Assembly: GCA_037176885.1 (NCBI GenBank)
Contig: JAWWNJ010000035.1
Span: 744,001 to 808,000 of the forward strand
DNA length: 64,000 nt
From: Favolaschia claudopus
Lineage: Eukaryota; Basidiomycota; Agaricomycetes; Agaricales; Mycenaceae
Direction of reading: 5' to 3'
The notes beneath the pieces were generated by a model. The model worked only from the letters and a program-made list of their open reading frames with translations, made no database searches and was not told where the DNA came from. The position numbers were made by a program, and so were the translations under genes. Below, one piece after another: positions 45,377-56,167 of this stretch; the stretch's first letter is position 1; each line of letters begins with the position of its first letter.

Positions 45377-47462
45377 CTAGATCTTCCCCAAGTTCTCGCG
45401 CACCTTGAACTCGCATCCTGTCTTCGCCTTCACCTCGTCCAATGTCACACCCTCAGCCATGTCCGTGAGCGTCAACGTACCATTCACGCGATCGACGTCG
45501 AATGCAGCCAGCTCCGTGATGATCTGGCTGACCGTCCGCGCACCGGTCAGAGGAAGTGAGCATTCTTTGAGAATCTTTGGGCTGCCGTCCTTTGCGCAAT
45601 GTTCCATTGTTACGATAACTTTGGTTTTATCAGGGTTGGAGACTAGATCCATGGCGCCGCCGATTCCTGTTGGTGCGAGACTGATTAGAAATTGGAACGG
45701 GATGAGAAAGGACGAATAATCATGCCTTTGAGCATCTTGCCTGGGATCATGAAGTTCGCGATATCTCCCGCTTGGGATACTTGCATGGCCTTGGAAAATT
45801 GAGCATCAGTCGAGCGAGTTCTGAATGATTTCACGTACTCCCAGAATAGCAACATCGATGTGACCACCCCGAATCATAGCAAATGAGTCGCTGGAATCTA
45901 GGGCTACGTTAGAGGCTAACATAGTTGACTGACGAAGAGGACTCGCCGAAAACTGAGGCGCCTGGAAGTAAAGTGACGGTCTCTTTTCCGGCATTGATCA
46001 GATCCCTAACAATTCACGAAGTGAATAGACCACCCTTACGACTCATATATTCCACTTACGCATCAAGTTCCTTCTTCGTTGGATAGGGACCCATTCCAAG
46101 AATCCCGTTTTCGCTCTGCAACCAAACGCTGACACCCTTCTCAAGATGTTCGGGTACCAGCGTCGGCATGCCAATTCCCAGGTTAACATAGAAGCCGTCT
46201 TTGAGTTCCTTGGCTGCACGTTTGGCAATGCGATGTCTCTGTTCCTGTGCTTTGGCTTTCTCGGGCGATAGGGCTTCGGGTTTAGCGGATGGGTCAGGTG
46301 CGAGGGTGGTGATTTCAATGTGTTTTGGCACAGTTGCGTCAACGATACGATCCACGTAGATTCCGGGAAGATGTATAGAATTGGGCGAAAGCGAACCGAT
46401 TGGGACAATGTTCTCAGCCTGGGTCCAGTGAGAAAGGGAGCTCGCCGCTGCCATGAAAACGACAATACCTCGACGATGGTTAGTTTAGCATTTCTAGCCA
46501 TGACCGTGCTGAAATTGTTCGAAGCGTAACTGACAGGCAAAGTCAGTTTCAAGGATAGAAACGTATAGAATGGGCTCACCGGAAAACACAGTTCCCAGAT
46601 TCATCCGCCTTCCATGCCCGCACGAAAGCGACATCTCCAGCGATGGCAGTTTCCAAAACATATCTCCTTCCCGCAATCTCTCGGGCTTCCTTCTTGATTC
46701 CGGGGATTGCTACACCAGCAGACATTCCGCCGTCGTTATATCGGACGGCAATGGTACCCTGTTCCACGGCTGTGGACGCGCCAGTCGGTGTATAGAAGGC
46801 GGGTATTCCGGCGGCATGCGCTCGGAGACGTTCCGCCAGAGTTCCTTGCGGAACCAACTCGAGCGAAATGTTGCCGCTGAGATACAACGATTCGAACTTC
46901 TTGTTCCTGGAAACTAGATTGGGTATGCGCACCCTCGCGTTAATATTGTATTGTACCTACCCTCCCGGGTATGAAGCAATGACTTTCTCGAGTTGGTTGG
47001 TATTCAAGAGTTTGCCTAGCAATGTAGTGTTTGCATGATTCCCAACGTCCAGAAACAAGAAGCACAAACCAAGGCCCGAATCGCCAGCACCTGCATTATT
47101 GGATACACCTACCAGCTTGCTTACGTCCTTGCGCTTCGCGAGCGCAGAGAGTAGCGTGTCTTCGTCATACCATAGTCAATTGCTTGCAGTTCTGGATTTC
47201 ATGTAACCGACCTGGTATGCCAGCCGCACCGAAGCCTGGCGAAATTTAGAACCAATAGAAACAACGCCTGCACAAGAGAAGCGTATGTACCAGCGCACAG
47301 CAACACGTCCCCAGACTTCACGTCGCTGATTGCTTCGTCGATCGAGTCCCAAACTTTCGATTTCTTGGGAGGTTCTGCGGGTAGACTGTACTTCCTGGCT
47401 GCAGCGGCGACCGAGAAACGCAGAGCTGGTCTGCCTGCGCGACAGGCGAGCAGAACGAGCAT
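45377..47462 (-). CDS. OXCT1: Succinyl-CoA:3-ketoacid-CoA transferase (mitochondrial)
   Basis: Transfers CoA from succinyl-CoA to acetoacetate. The N-terminus [20 protein letters not shown], rich in Arg/Ala/Ser, fits a mitochondrial presequence. The alpha-type half follows: [12 protein letters not shown], then [103 protein letters not shown] linker ([19 protein letters not shown]) leads to the beta half: [14 protein letters not shown], the catalytic Glu in [45 protein letters not shown], and the C-terminus [10 protein letters not shown]. About eight introns; all exons join in frame. About 520 aa. The two halves are fused, as in animal SCOT. Confidence 0.93.
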
Positions 47463-47756
47463 GGTGGTGGATTGAGTGAGAGAACCGTCTCAACCATGTC
47501 CCATGGTCAGGATTTAATCACTTTAGCCGCGGCATCGTAGCACGGAACGCGCTAACCCGTCCGCGTGCATCGGCCGAGCACCCGACGAACTTCTCAGTGA
47601 CCTGTGGGCTGTAGTAGATTTGAGCGACAGCACTTGCGGTACCCCAAACATATGTGTATCGAGAGCATGGGAGTGCAGCAACCGCGCACCCTCACAGATA
47701 TAACGCTCAGATTCAAAACTAATAATGAGCAATCGTTCAGAGCTTATAAGGATCCA

Positions 47757-50407
47757 TCATCGCCCCTTCCTCGTACGCCGTCCCTTCATCCCATCCGCAG
47801 CCAACACCCGCTCAATTTCCTCCCTAATCTCACCCAAATTGATCCTCAGAGTTTTCGCATCTTCGAATTTGCGCTGTGCCTTCGCTTCCTCGACAAACGT
47901 CTCGAGAAGCGCCTCCTGCTCCAGCAAGGGTTGCAACGCCAGTGCCGTCGTAGACGTCGGGTCGATGAGGCTTCCGTCGTCATCTTCGACGGGGATACTC
48001 GACGGTGTTGCCTTGGAATGCTTTGGGGTTGGCAGAGACTTGAGATTCGGGTCAGGCTTGATTGAAGCAGAGTGAGGGGAGCGAGTCACATACTTGTAGA
48101 GGAAACATGTTCTTCTGCAGAAACAGATTCGCGCGCGTCATGACTGCAATCTGCACGCGCTCTTGCGAGCTCCCCTTTCCGTTGGAGGTGGGGAGGTTCC
48201 GTATTCGTTTAGCTAACGCATCGTATTGCGCGAAAGCTTCCAATAGACGTTTTCGGGCAGCGGAGGCTTCCTTGGTAGGCTGCGCATCATGACTGGAAAA
48301 CGATCAACATAGAACAGGTTTGGAAAACGTGGCCACGAACTTTAACGTTAAGATTAGTTCCTGAAACTGCGGTAAGGAGTCCTCAATCTCCTTCTCGAGA
48401 ACGACAAACGCCTGAAGGGTCTCATGAATCCTCGTAAATCATGTTTTTATTCTCGTCGAACGAACCTCGTAGAGCTTCACAAACATGGGGACACGTCGAC
48501 CCTGCTGTTGGTATTGTTGCCGTCTGTAAAAGTCAGTCGGCATTCGAATGAGTGACAACTCAGCGGAAAACGTACAACATTACAGGTCTGCATTGGTTGC
48601 ATATTCGGACACCCCGTAGAAACTTTTCTTCTTCGGCTGTGTCTAGCTCCTTTGCACCACCAACACTGCTAGTCCTCCGCTTGCGCACTCCATAATCTAC
48701 ACCCTCACCAACCTCTTCAATATTCCGCGTCTTCGGATCTACAACAAACAGGACAGAGCAAAGCTGGGGCCGTTGCGGTCGTTTGACCGGTAGAGCACAA
48801 ATGATCTGACCACACAATCGACAGTGATGTTTGCGGTTGGTTAGTGGGTGGAAGTTGGTTCTACAGAGTAATTTAAATCTAAGAGTCTGATACCTTTGAA
48901 TATTAACAGCTGCTTACGTGCATAATGGACATTTGGCTACAGCGGAGTCCTCTTGCCACGGTGTTATCCGCTGTTCGGCAGCTAAAAGACGAATAAGAGA
49001 ATGAGCGGACGAACATCAAGCCATATAATTTCATACATCGAACATCTTCTTTCCCACTACCACCACTCAGGATGCTCTTTATGTCCAAATCAAAGAAAGA
49101 GGAAGCGCGCCGGCCTGTGTCAACACCCGGAGCGATCCCTGGCCGCCGCCCCACACCAGTTGTCGTCGACTTTCCCTCTTCCGGAAAATGTAACGCGATG
49201 AGCTTCTCAAGCCGTCGCTCAAGCTTCGTGCGGTCGGCAGAAGCATAGCCCGCAGAAATAGCGTGAGCTTTCCGATGTGCGATAAACTCGTCTGTCCGGG
49301 GGCGATATACGCCTTTGGGCTGAAATCCCGGCCGATAAGGCGCAGATGTGGTTGCACGAGGCGGGTTCTGAGTAGAGGGTGAAAGTGGGACAGGTGTCGG
49401 AGCGGGTGATGTTTGGCGGGAAGGATCGTAGGAGGCAGCGCGGGAAATGGATGTGGAGGGGGTGGGGGAGGGGGCAAGCGAAGAGGTCCGCACGGGTGGT
49501 GTAACGGAGGCAAGAGATGCAGCGACAGCGTCAGCATTAAGCGGCGTCGAGTGTCGTCTGTTACCTATTCCGTCCGAAGACGAAGATATAGCGGGAGGTC
49601 TCTCGCTCGTCGATGATGGGATACGCTGCCGGGGATCTATCAGCATTGATGTTGGCCTTTGCTCTGTGTAAGATGGTTGCTCGGACGGCGGAAGACTGGG
49701 TCGTGGCGATGGCTGCATGGAGGATGTCGATACAGTGCGGGAATGACCACTTGCCAGAGGAGATGACTGCAGCGGCGGGCGAGTATTCCGAGGAACGCGT
49801 CGGAATGTAGAAGTCTTTCGAGGACGGTCATCGGATACGGTTGGCAGTGAAGAGGAAGGCGTAGAAGGGGAAGGCAAATCAATAGAGTTTTGAGTTGGAC
49901 TTTTGGAACTCGAGGCGACAGCTCCGTTGGTGGATCCATGCTCACTATGAGTGCCATTCGTTTGGGCAGGTTCGTCCGTCTGCTGGTTTACCGGAGACTC
50001 AAAGAGCTTGGACGGAGTCGGAGACGTCGGAGAGGTGGGAGAGCCATCAGACATAGACGGAGTGGGATCTAGGACTATGACGGGTAGCGGTGGTGAGTGT
50101 GCGGACTTGGAAGCATTAAGCGCTGCCTGCTGCTCTTTCTCCCAAGGATTGACACCATTTGGGCTAGGCTGAGGACTATAGCCATTTGAGATGGGTGGGG
50201 TGGTCGGCGTAGAAGCTATAAAGCTTGCTGGACGAGAATTGGGGGGACTGGATATGCTTGCGGCGAACCGCGGCTGCTGCGGGCCAGGACTTGTGTTCGT
50301 ATGCGAATGCCGCTTTGACTGGACGCAATGAGGAAAGACTAAAGTTTAGAGTCGCCTTTGAATACCTTGTACGCCTGGTAAGGCAGATTCGCGGAAGTAT
50401 CTGGCAT
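47757..50407 (-). CDS. VAC1: FYVE-domain endosomal tether Vac1/Pep7 (rabenosyn-5 type)
   Basis: Start MPDTSANLPYQAYK (ATG at 50407). A 47-nt intron leads to a long disordered Ser/Pro/Thr region (SKRHSHTNTSPGP to VDTGRRASSFFDL). It includes GYSPQPSPNGVNPWEKEQQA, PYRPGFQPKGVYRPR and ADRTKLERRLEKLIALHF. The FYVE zinc finger follows an intron: CPLC, KHHCRLCGQIIC, and the last pair CNQC after a long insertion (VDPKTRNIEEVGEGVDYG). A helical region follows (RQQYQQQGRRVPMFV, LEKEIEDSLPQFQELILTLN, EAFAQYDALAKRIRNLP) and a C-terminal coiled coil (LLEQEALLETFVEEAKAQRK). Vac1 binds PtdIns3P and Rab5/Vps45 in Golgi-to-endosome traffic. The insertion inside the FYVE finger is longer than in most FYVE proteins. 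Confidence 0.87.
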
Positions 50408-50506
50408 TTTGGTGGAGGGTGTGTGTCTGCGTAAATGACAAGTTATTTAAGCGCGGGAGCGTGCCGAATAACATCACATCTTTCTTTATTTCTTACCACC
50501 ACCACC
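50408..50506. promoter_or_regulatory. Bidirectional promoter VAC1-TWF1
   Basis: 99 bp between two divergent ATGs (50407 minus, 50507 plus). The TWF1 side ends in a CACCACCACCACC run directly before its ATG. No TATA box was seen. Of all intervals in the window this is the shortest between divergent starts. Confidence 0.55.
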
Positions 50507-51727
50507 ATGTCTGCAACTTCTGGCATCGCCGTCTCTGACGATCTTTCCACAAAATTCTCGCGTGCAGTCGATGAAAAGCAGACCCGATTCGTCAAGGTTT
50601 CCATCCAGAACGGTTGGTGAAGGTGAACTGCTGCCCACCGGCTATCGTATTTACATCTCGCAAAGAATCTCTCGTCCACGATCTATCCGTTCCAATCTCT
50701 GGCACACTTCAGGAAGATCTCTCTCAGCTTCAGGACTCGGATGAGATTATTCAACAAGATACACCCGCGTACATCCTCGCCAAATTAGACGATCCACCCT
50801 CCGAGTGGCTTGCTATCTTCTATGTGCCAGATTCTGCCCGGGTCAGAGACAAGATGTTGTACGCGTCCTCTCGCGCATCGCTTCTCAAGTCCCTTGGATC
50901 TTCCCTTTTCTCAGACACCATCTTCGCCACCTCCAAAGCGGATCTGACTCCCGAGGCATATGCTGCGCACCGCAGACACGTTACAGCCCCCAAACCGCTT
51001 TCCGCCAGTGAGAAAGAGATGGCTGAGGTTCGTGCAGCGGAGAGGCAGGCCGGCGGCTTGAGTGTATATCAAGGCAGTCGCGCTCGTACAACCCACATCG
51101 GTCAAACTATTGGTATGCCTTGGACCTCGGATTTGGAAGATGCCGTGAAAAGTTTGGGCGAGGGCGAGGATTCCGTCTTAGTTGTCGCTGTAAGTTTTCG
51201 GCTTCGCTCGCCCAACAGTTCACGCTAACATCAACAGACCATTGATATACCCGCAGAGACTCTCGTCCTGCATTCTAATGTTCCCACTATGCCTAGCGAA
51301 GTTGGTGGCTCCCTCCCTCCAGATGGTGCATGCTACGCGTTCTTTGCATGGAAACACTCGCCTTCACGACACGAAATCAGTGGGTCTTCATCATACAACG
51401 AATAACTATCGAGCTCTAACTCACCTCCTGCAAGTTTTCATCTATTCATGTCCTTCCTCTTGCCCCGTGAAACACCGCATGGTCTATGCCTCAGGCTTCA
51501 ATGCTGTCTTTCTTGCCGCACAAACTCTCCTCGCCGGTTCATCGTCTCCTCTACATTCGCGCAAGATTGAAACCTCCACGCCATCTGAGATCGACGAAGC
51601 CTTCTTGCGTTCCGAGCTGGATCTGTCCTCCGGACAAGGCACGCCGGGCAGCGGGGCGGCTACACCTGCAGGGAATGACGAAGGACAGAAACCGTTTGCT
51701 AAGCCCAGGGGCCCCAAGCGACGGTAA
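50507..51727 (+). CDS. TWF1: Twinfilin, two-ADF-H-domain actin-binding protein
   Basis: Start MSATSGIAVSDDLSTKFSRA in an ACCACCATG context. The first ADF-H domain continues RFVKVSIQN, then after an intron ESLVHDLSVPISG, DTPAYILAKLDDPPSEWLAI, YVPDSARVRDKMLYASSRAS, SDTIFATSKADLTPEAY. Linker with ASEKEMAEVRAAERQ. The second domain has DDAVKSLGEGEDSVLVV-like sequence, ETLVLHSNVPTM, CYAFFAWKHSPSRHEI, FIYSCPSSCPVKHRMVYASG. A C-terminal tail follows, rich in Ser/Gly/Pro and basic at the end (KPRGPKRR, the usual phosphoinositide/capping-protein type tail). Three short introns. Twinfilin sequesters G-actin and affects capping-protein turnover. Confidence 0.9.
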
Positions 51728-52055
51728 TGTTCAAAGGAATAAACGGACTACGGAGCGATGGGAACTCAATTTTGTATGTACAACTGCCCAATGACTTATC
51801 ATCTGTACAGTATTCCAGAGGTTGGCTCCGCTGGGCGCTGAATTCGTGTCACATAATGTGATCTGTGACGCGACGCGCCTACAAGCTACTATAACTGTAT
51901 GTACTAGTGCTCCTGGTCTCAATTCGAAGAGCTTTAGCTTGAAACTTGCCCCGAATACTTTGCCTTATTTTAGTGGAATAAGATGGATTCAGAATTGCAG
52001 TTGAATTCTTGTATGCTAAGTTTGGGCCAGGCGCTGATGGCAAACACCCGAGTGT
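51728..52055. other. Intergenic, 328 bp
   Basis: Between TWF1 and the mL59 gene, both on plus. No gene or clear signal seen; it should hold the TWF1 poly(A) site and the mL59 promoter. Confidence 0.4.
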
Positions 52056-52782
52056 ATGTCTACAAAATTCCTTCATCGCGAGCTAAAAGCTCTGCCCAGA
52101 TTCGTCCGCCGCCATGGCCCGCTCCCCAACGCCGTAGCCGCAGACGCCGTCGTACTCCCCAACCCTTTCCTCCCCTGGCGAAATCCAAAATCAGGACGCT
52201 GGGCGCCTTCGAAATATTCTCTGCGCCAGCAAGCAGACCTAATCAAACAGGCAAAAGCAACCAACACCGTCCACCTCCTCCCACCCAGCGTCAAACTTCC
52301 TCATCCCGAACTTTTCACTCCCCCTCCTCCTGTGAAATCCCCGAAAGCGAAAACCTCAGCGTCATCCGGCAGCCAAGCGAAAGCGAGCCCGTCGCCGTCT
52401 GTGCTGCAACGCGCGTCAAGTGGTAGTAGAGTGAACGTGAAGGGGCCTTCGAAGGAGCTCAAGGTGAAGGTAGAATGGGATCGTCGGCCTCGCGAAAAGA
52501 CGGTTGTTGGTGCGGATCGGGGGACACGGCTATATGCTGCGAAGCGGAAGATGTTCAAAGGCAGCAGTCTCGAACGCGCGAGGAAACAACGGGAATGGCG
52601 GACATGGGTGCTCCTCCACGATATGCGGAAGCGTATCAGGAGATACCGCAACGTACGTCTCCATTTCCCCTTTTGCTGTCGTATATTGGGATTGACGCAT
52701 TACATTTCGCCAGCACTATGTGCACAAGAAACGGAATCCTCTCAAGCCGACACGAAAGATGGCGAAGAAGCTCCCATTCTAG
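52056..52782 (+). CDS. MRPL25: Mitochondrial large-subunit ribosomal protein mL59
   Basis: The N-terminal half matches the mL59 domain: LPNPFLPWRNPKSGRWAPSK, then YSLRQQADLIKQAKATNTVH. It is basic throughout (RRHG near the start; AKRKMFKGSSLERARKQREW, MRKRIRRYR). A Lys/Ser/Pro linker (KSPKAKTSASSGSQAKASPS) is in the middle. One intron (GTACGT to TCGCCAG) joins RRYRN to HYVHKKRNPLKPTRKMAKK and the stop at 52780-52782. About 220 aa. The longer unspliced frame (to 52976) loses these basic residues and is rejected. The ATG at 52056 is the first in frame. Confidence 0.85.
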
Positions 52783-52932
52783 ATTATTTGCAGTCTTTAT
52801 GCGGCCTTTTGCACGAATGGAAAAGCTTCAGTCGTTCTCACCAACGTTGTCCCGACGAAGCCCTTGAGATTATAACCCTCAACCGATACTTACAACATAC
52901 TAATCGTACACTGCCTAACGAGCGTCCAATAA

Positions 52933-55084
52933 TTAGAAATCTCCGGTACCTCGAACTCTCTCAATGGCACCAATGAAGCCCTTCGCCCAACTGAATCTCC
53001 CTGGATCGATCCCAATAACATCCTGCGCCTGATTGCCCTGCTCGTCTCTCCAAATTCCATCCTTCTTGTCGACCATCCCGTACAGGTGGGTGTTCTCATT
53101 GCGCCTGAGCCCATCGATCCATCCCTGGCAAACCGTAGGCGAGTCGAACATGACATTGATTTCCTGGCTATGGTACCACGACTGCGTGTCCTGGTTCCCA
53201 TTGCCCTGAATCCCAATGTGCTCGTCGACAATCATAACCTTAACATGGCACGACCGCTTCTTCTTCTTGGCGACAATCGGGACGGTTTGGTCGGCCCCAA
53301 TATACCAATAATAATGCAGGCGTTCCTTGCCCTGTTCAGAAAGCGTGCAATACATCTTGTGCGCGATCATCTCGTTCGTGCCGCCTTGGTGGGGCAGCAG
53401 TTCGCCCGTGTCGTTGTAGCCTAGGCAGATGTAGCAGAACACGTCGATGCCGCGCTCGCACGCCTCGATGATAGCGGGGACAAGCGGTGCAGCGTTGAGC
53501 GTCGGAGATTGGATGAACACATTCTTCTTCGCGTTTCGAAGCGCAGAGAGCCAGACCTCGTTCTGGGGGTTGTACACATCGTCATGGTCGGGCGTGCCAT
53601 GGGGCTCGCGGCAGACCATGGCAATGGGGAAAGGGTCGGTGGTTGGATGCGCAATGTAGGGTGTCATTTCTTCTCCGGGTCCCCGGTCTGGCGCGGTGCC
53701 CTTGAACCCGGGATTCTTGGTGTGGTTGAGATGGTTGGTGACCGCCTCCATGCGAGTTTCGCCGTCCTTGGGAGATACAGAAGTCTGAATGCGGGCAATT
53801 TCGCCTGCAATGTCGACGTCATAATGAGGGTCGTCTGCTGTGTGCTCAGGAAGAGGCTGCGCGCTGGGATTCGGAACAAGCCCTTGCTTTCCCGAGTAGA
53901 GGTAAGCATTGGTAGCCGCGTCAGGACCTTTGGCTTGGCTCTGGACATTGAGCGGATCGGCTGAGATGACATTCAGACTTGAAGTGTTCAAACAGTACGA
54001 ACTAGCTTACTAGGAAAGTCATCCTTCATAGCTTCGTTAGCCTGCGACGAACTTTGTCCGACGACATGCGAGACCGTAGTAGGTCCCGAATCTATATCAG
54101 CGCGGTCACGATCATCCCTTGCCTCAGCCGTTTCATCCCCGATGGGGCCTAAGCCGCCCTCGGTTTCGGGATGGTCGCTGCTGGGCAACGAAGGGGTGAG
54201 CTTATTGCTCCATGAAATGAGGGCCATGTCGTATATCGAATCGACGATAGGGCCCTCGAGATGGATCATCATCTCCAAATTATCGTTATCCTGAATATTG
54301 TTGCTTTGCAAAACAGCAATCTTCCTGTCCACGACCATGTATTTGCAGTGGAACGTGCCCACCATAGGCCGGTGGTAATTCATCACCTGAAGGTCAATGT
54401 TGGGAATTTCCTCCGGCGCAGGCATCCCGACGTTTTTGCCCGTGTATTCCTTTTGCGACACAATGTAATGGTTTTGGATAATTTGTCTGGGGTCGCCCCG
54501 GTCGTATTCGATCTTCATAATGATTTTGGTTCCCCGTTCGCCAGCGCGGCGGGAGAGCTCTTTCATGGCGTTTGTGATGTACTTGGAGGCGACAGAGTTT
54601 TGCCAGTAGTTAGTCGCCAGAATGACTTCCTTGTCGGCTCGCACGATGAGATTCGACATATGCCGCATGATATCCGGGACCACCGATATGATAGAGAGCG
54701 GAATCGTCCCATAAGAGCCCATCAGAGGGGGGCTGACCATCGCTGAGGCGACACTGTGGTCGAGAGTGCAGAGAGCATCATGATATAGCTAGAACAGCGC
54801 GAATAAGTTACTGAACCGACTTGGAAAGCGCCGTTGAGCACCTTCAGGAACAGTTCACTAGGCTCTGTCGGTCCCCACCTGCCACACTCGCGGGATTTCT
54901 TCAGGTCTTCCTCGGTGTGAGTCTCTCGATGTTGTCGTGCCTTTGCGACTGATTCCTTGTTGGGAGTGTGTCCTCCGTAGAGTTTCTTCCAGGCATCTCC
55001 AGGAGCGAGCTCAGGATCCTTGGCCAACAGAGAAGAGACGGTTTCTGTTCCAGTGCATAACTTGTAGACTTGGGGAGTGATCAT
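52933..55084 (-). CDS. Phospholipase D superfamily protein with two HKD motifs
   Basis: Start MITPQVYKLCTGTETVSSLL, then WKKLYGGHTPNKESVAKARQ. The first catalytic half has LIVRADKEVILATNYWQN, TKIIMKIEYDRGDPRQ, and the motif HCKYMVVDRKIAVLQSNN. The second half has NVFIQSPTLNAAPLVPAIIE, FCYICLGYND, and HVKVMIVDEHIGIQGNGNQD. Both copies keep H-x-K-x4-D, so a two-HKD active site is complete. A linker between the halves is acidic/Ser-rich (HPETEGGLGPIGDETAEARD). C-terminus FIGAIERVRGTGDF. Two introns; the first uses a weak donor (GTTCAG). It lacks PX/PH domains of classical PLD1/Spo14, so it belongs to the fungal PLD-like group; the substrate (phospholipid, cardiolipin or nucleic acid) is unknown. 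About 675 aa. Confidence 0.85.
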
Positions 55085-55202
55085 CGGAGTGGTGAGCGCG
55101 TAGGAGGAGGGACAGGATCTCTTATTATACTCTGGGCTGCCTGGGACATGATATCACTGTGTTAGATTGCGATGATGATTCCGGGGTCCCTGGCGGGTGG
55201 CT

Positions 55203-55253
55203 AGCCACAGCGGCGATTTCTAGATTTATAGCCCAAATAAGTTAGGTCGAGTT
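55203..55253 (+). repeat. Left terminal inverted repeat of the MITE-like element
   Basis: Begins AGCCACAGCGGCGATTTC. It matches the reverse complement of 55635-55685 at 49 of 51 positions. The two differences are at 55236 (A against G) and 55246 (G against C). Confidence 0.85.
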
Positions 55254-55651
55254 CCCTAAGCATAAACACAGAAATAATACCCTCTTAAACTCGTTCATAA
55301 ATGCATTGCAATCTAGTTTCTGGACCCAATAAATCCCAAGTTTTTTCAGTGGTTTATCGGTATGTTAAATCACCCATGAATTCTGAGGAACTCGAGCTAA
55401 CTTATGCTTCCTGTAAATTGAGGTTCCCTGCCACAGCCGGGGATTCCTGATGCCATGGTCGCCCCCTCAATTTAATGAGGCCATAAGTTAGGTCGAGTTT
55501 ATTAAGTTTTTCAATAGGAATAATTCCCTTGAAAACGGATTCAGAAACGTATTCCGATCTCATTTCTGTTATCAAGAAATCAAAGCTTTCATGATTGGTT
55601 TAAGTACCAAATATCCGTGTCCTGAAATCTCAGAAACTCGAGCTAACTTAT
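55237..55651 (+). repeat. Two tandem 169-bp modules (period 246 bp)
   Basis: Module A is 55237-55405 and module B 55483-55651, each bounded by the 17-bp inverted motif. The interiors align by eye: A has AAATAATACCCTCTTAAACT then TTTCTGG; B has GGAATAATTCCCTTGAAAAC then TTTCTGT. They are diverged while the boundaries stayed almost identical. Confidence 0.65.
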
Positions 55652-55685
55652 CTGGGCTATAAATCTAGAAATCGCCGCTGTGGCT
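55635..55685 (-). repeat. Right terminal inverted repeat of the MITE-like element
   Basis: Ends GAAATCGCCGCTGTGGCT. Partner of 55203-55253. The inner end carries CTCGAG, which is also in the inverted inner copy at 55389-55405 but not in the two direct copies. Confidence 0.85.
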
Positions 55686-56167
55686 GTCCTTCCTCAGCGC
55701 TCAGCGCGTCGCTCGCAAACTTGCACCGAACTGCGCATCCTGGCTGGTACATTCGTTGATCAAGTTGAAGGGTCAAAGATTACAACTATGGGCGTCCCTC
55801 AGAGATTTTTGACGGTCGGCGAATTTTGCGACGCACAGAACGCAAAACCAAAACAGTGGTCCTGATCACACCAACCCAAGACCCAAAATAGCTTGGAGTA
55901 GTTACCAAAATAGATTGCCCCCGCAAACCCAAAATCTCTGTGACGCTTGCAAGATGAAAATAGCTCTCGCTCATGATCAATATTCTGGTCTTCAAATGCG
56001 ATGGGCAGCTATTGCATGGGAGTGGCTCGGAACACTTCGCATCTGGTGTTGTTAGAATTAGAGCAATGCAGCGTCCTGCAGGAAGAAAGCAAAATATAAA
56101 ACAATTATTAACTAAAATACAAACCCCGATAAGTGTAGTAGTAATAGCAATAGTGAACGGATGTATC
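55686..56167. other. Intergenic, 482 bp, no gene seen
   Basis: Between the MITE-like element and the SOG2 stop. A 61-codon ORF (55680-55865, +) starts inside the element's right TIR and is probably chance. The part near 56100 is AT-rich, as expected for SOG2 3' sequence. Confidence 0.4.

Larger units (their letters stand above)
55203..55685. mobile_element. Dimeric MITE-like element with 51-bp terminal inverted repeats
   Basis: Non-coding, 483 bp, AT-richer than its flanks. The ends are 51-bp inverted repeats (55203-55253 and 55635-55685) that differ at only two positions. Inside, a 17-bp piece of the TIR (ATAAGTTAGGTCGAGTT) recurs so that four copies alternate in orientation: 55237, 55389 (inverted), 55483, 55635 (inverted). 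This makes two modules of exactly 169 bp (55237-55405 and 55483-55651), with related interiors. They are separated by a 77-bp spacer with its own hairpin arms (55414-55423 and 55465-55474). No transposase frame and no obvious target-site duplication. The superfamily cannot be assigned. Confidence 0.8.

Noticed and set aside
52056..52976. Unspliced 306-codon version of the mL59 gene
   Set aside because: A good GTACGT...CGCCAG intron joins the basic C-terminus and a stop; the unspliced tail has no family resemblance.
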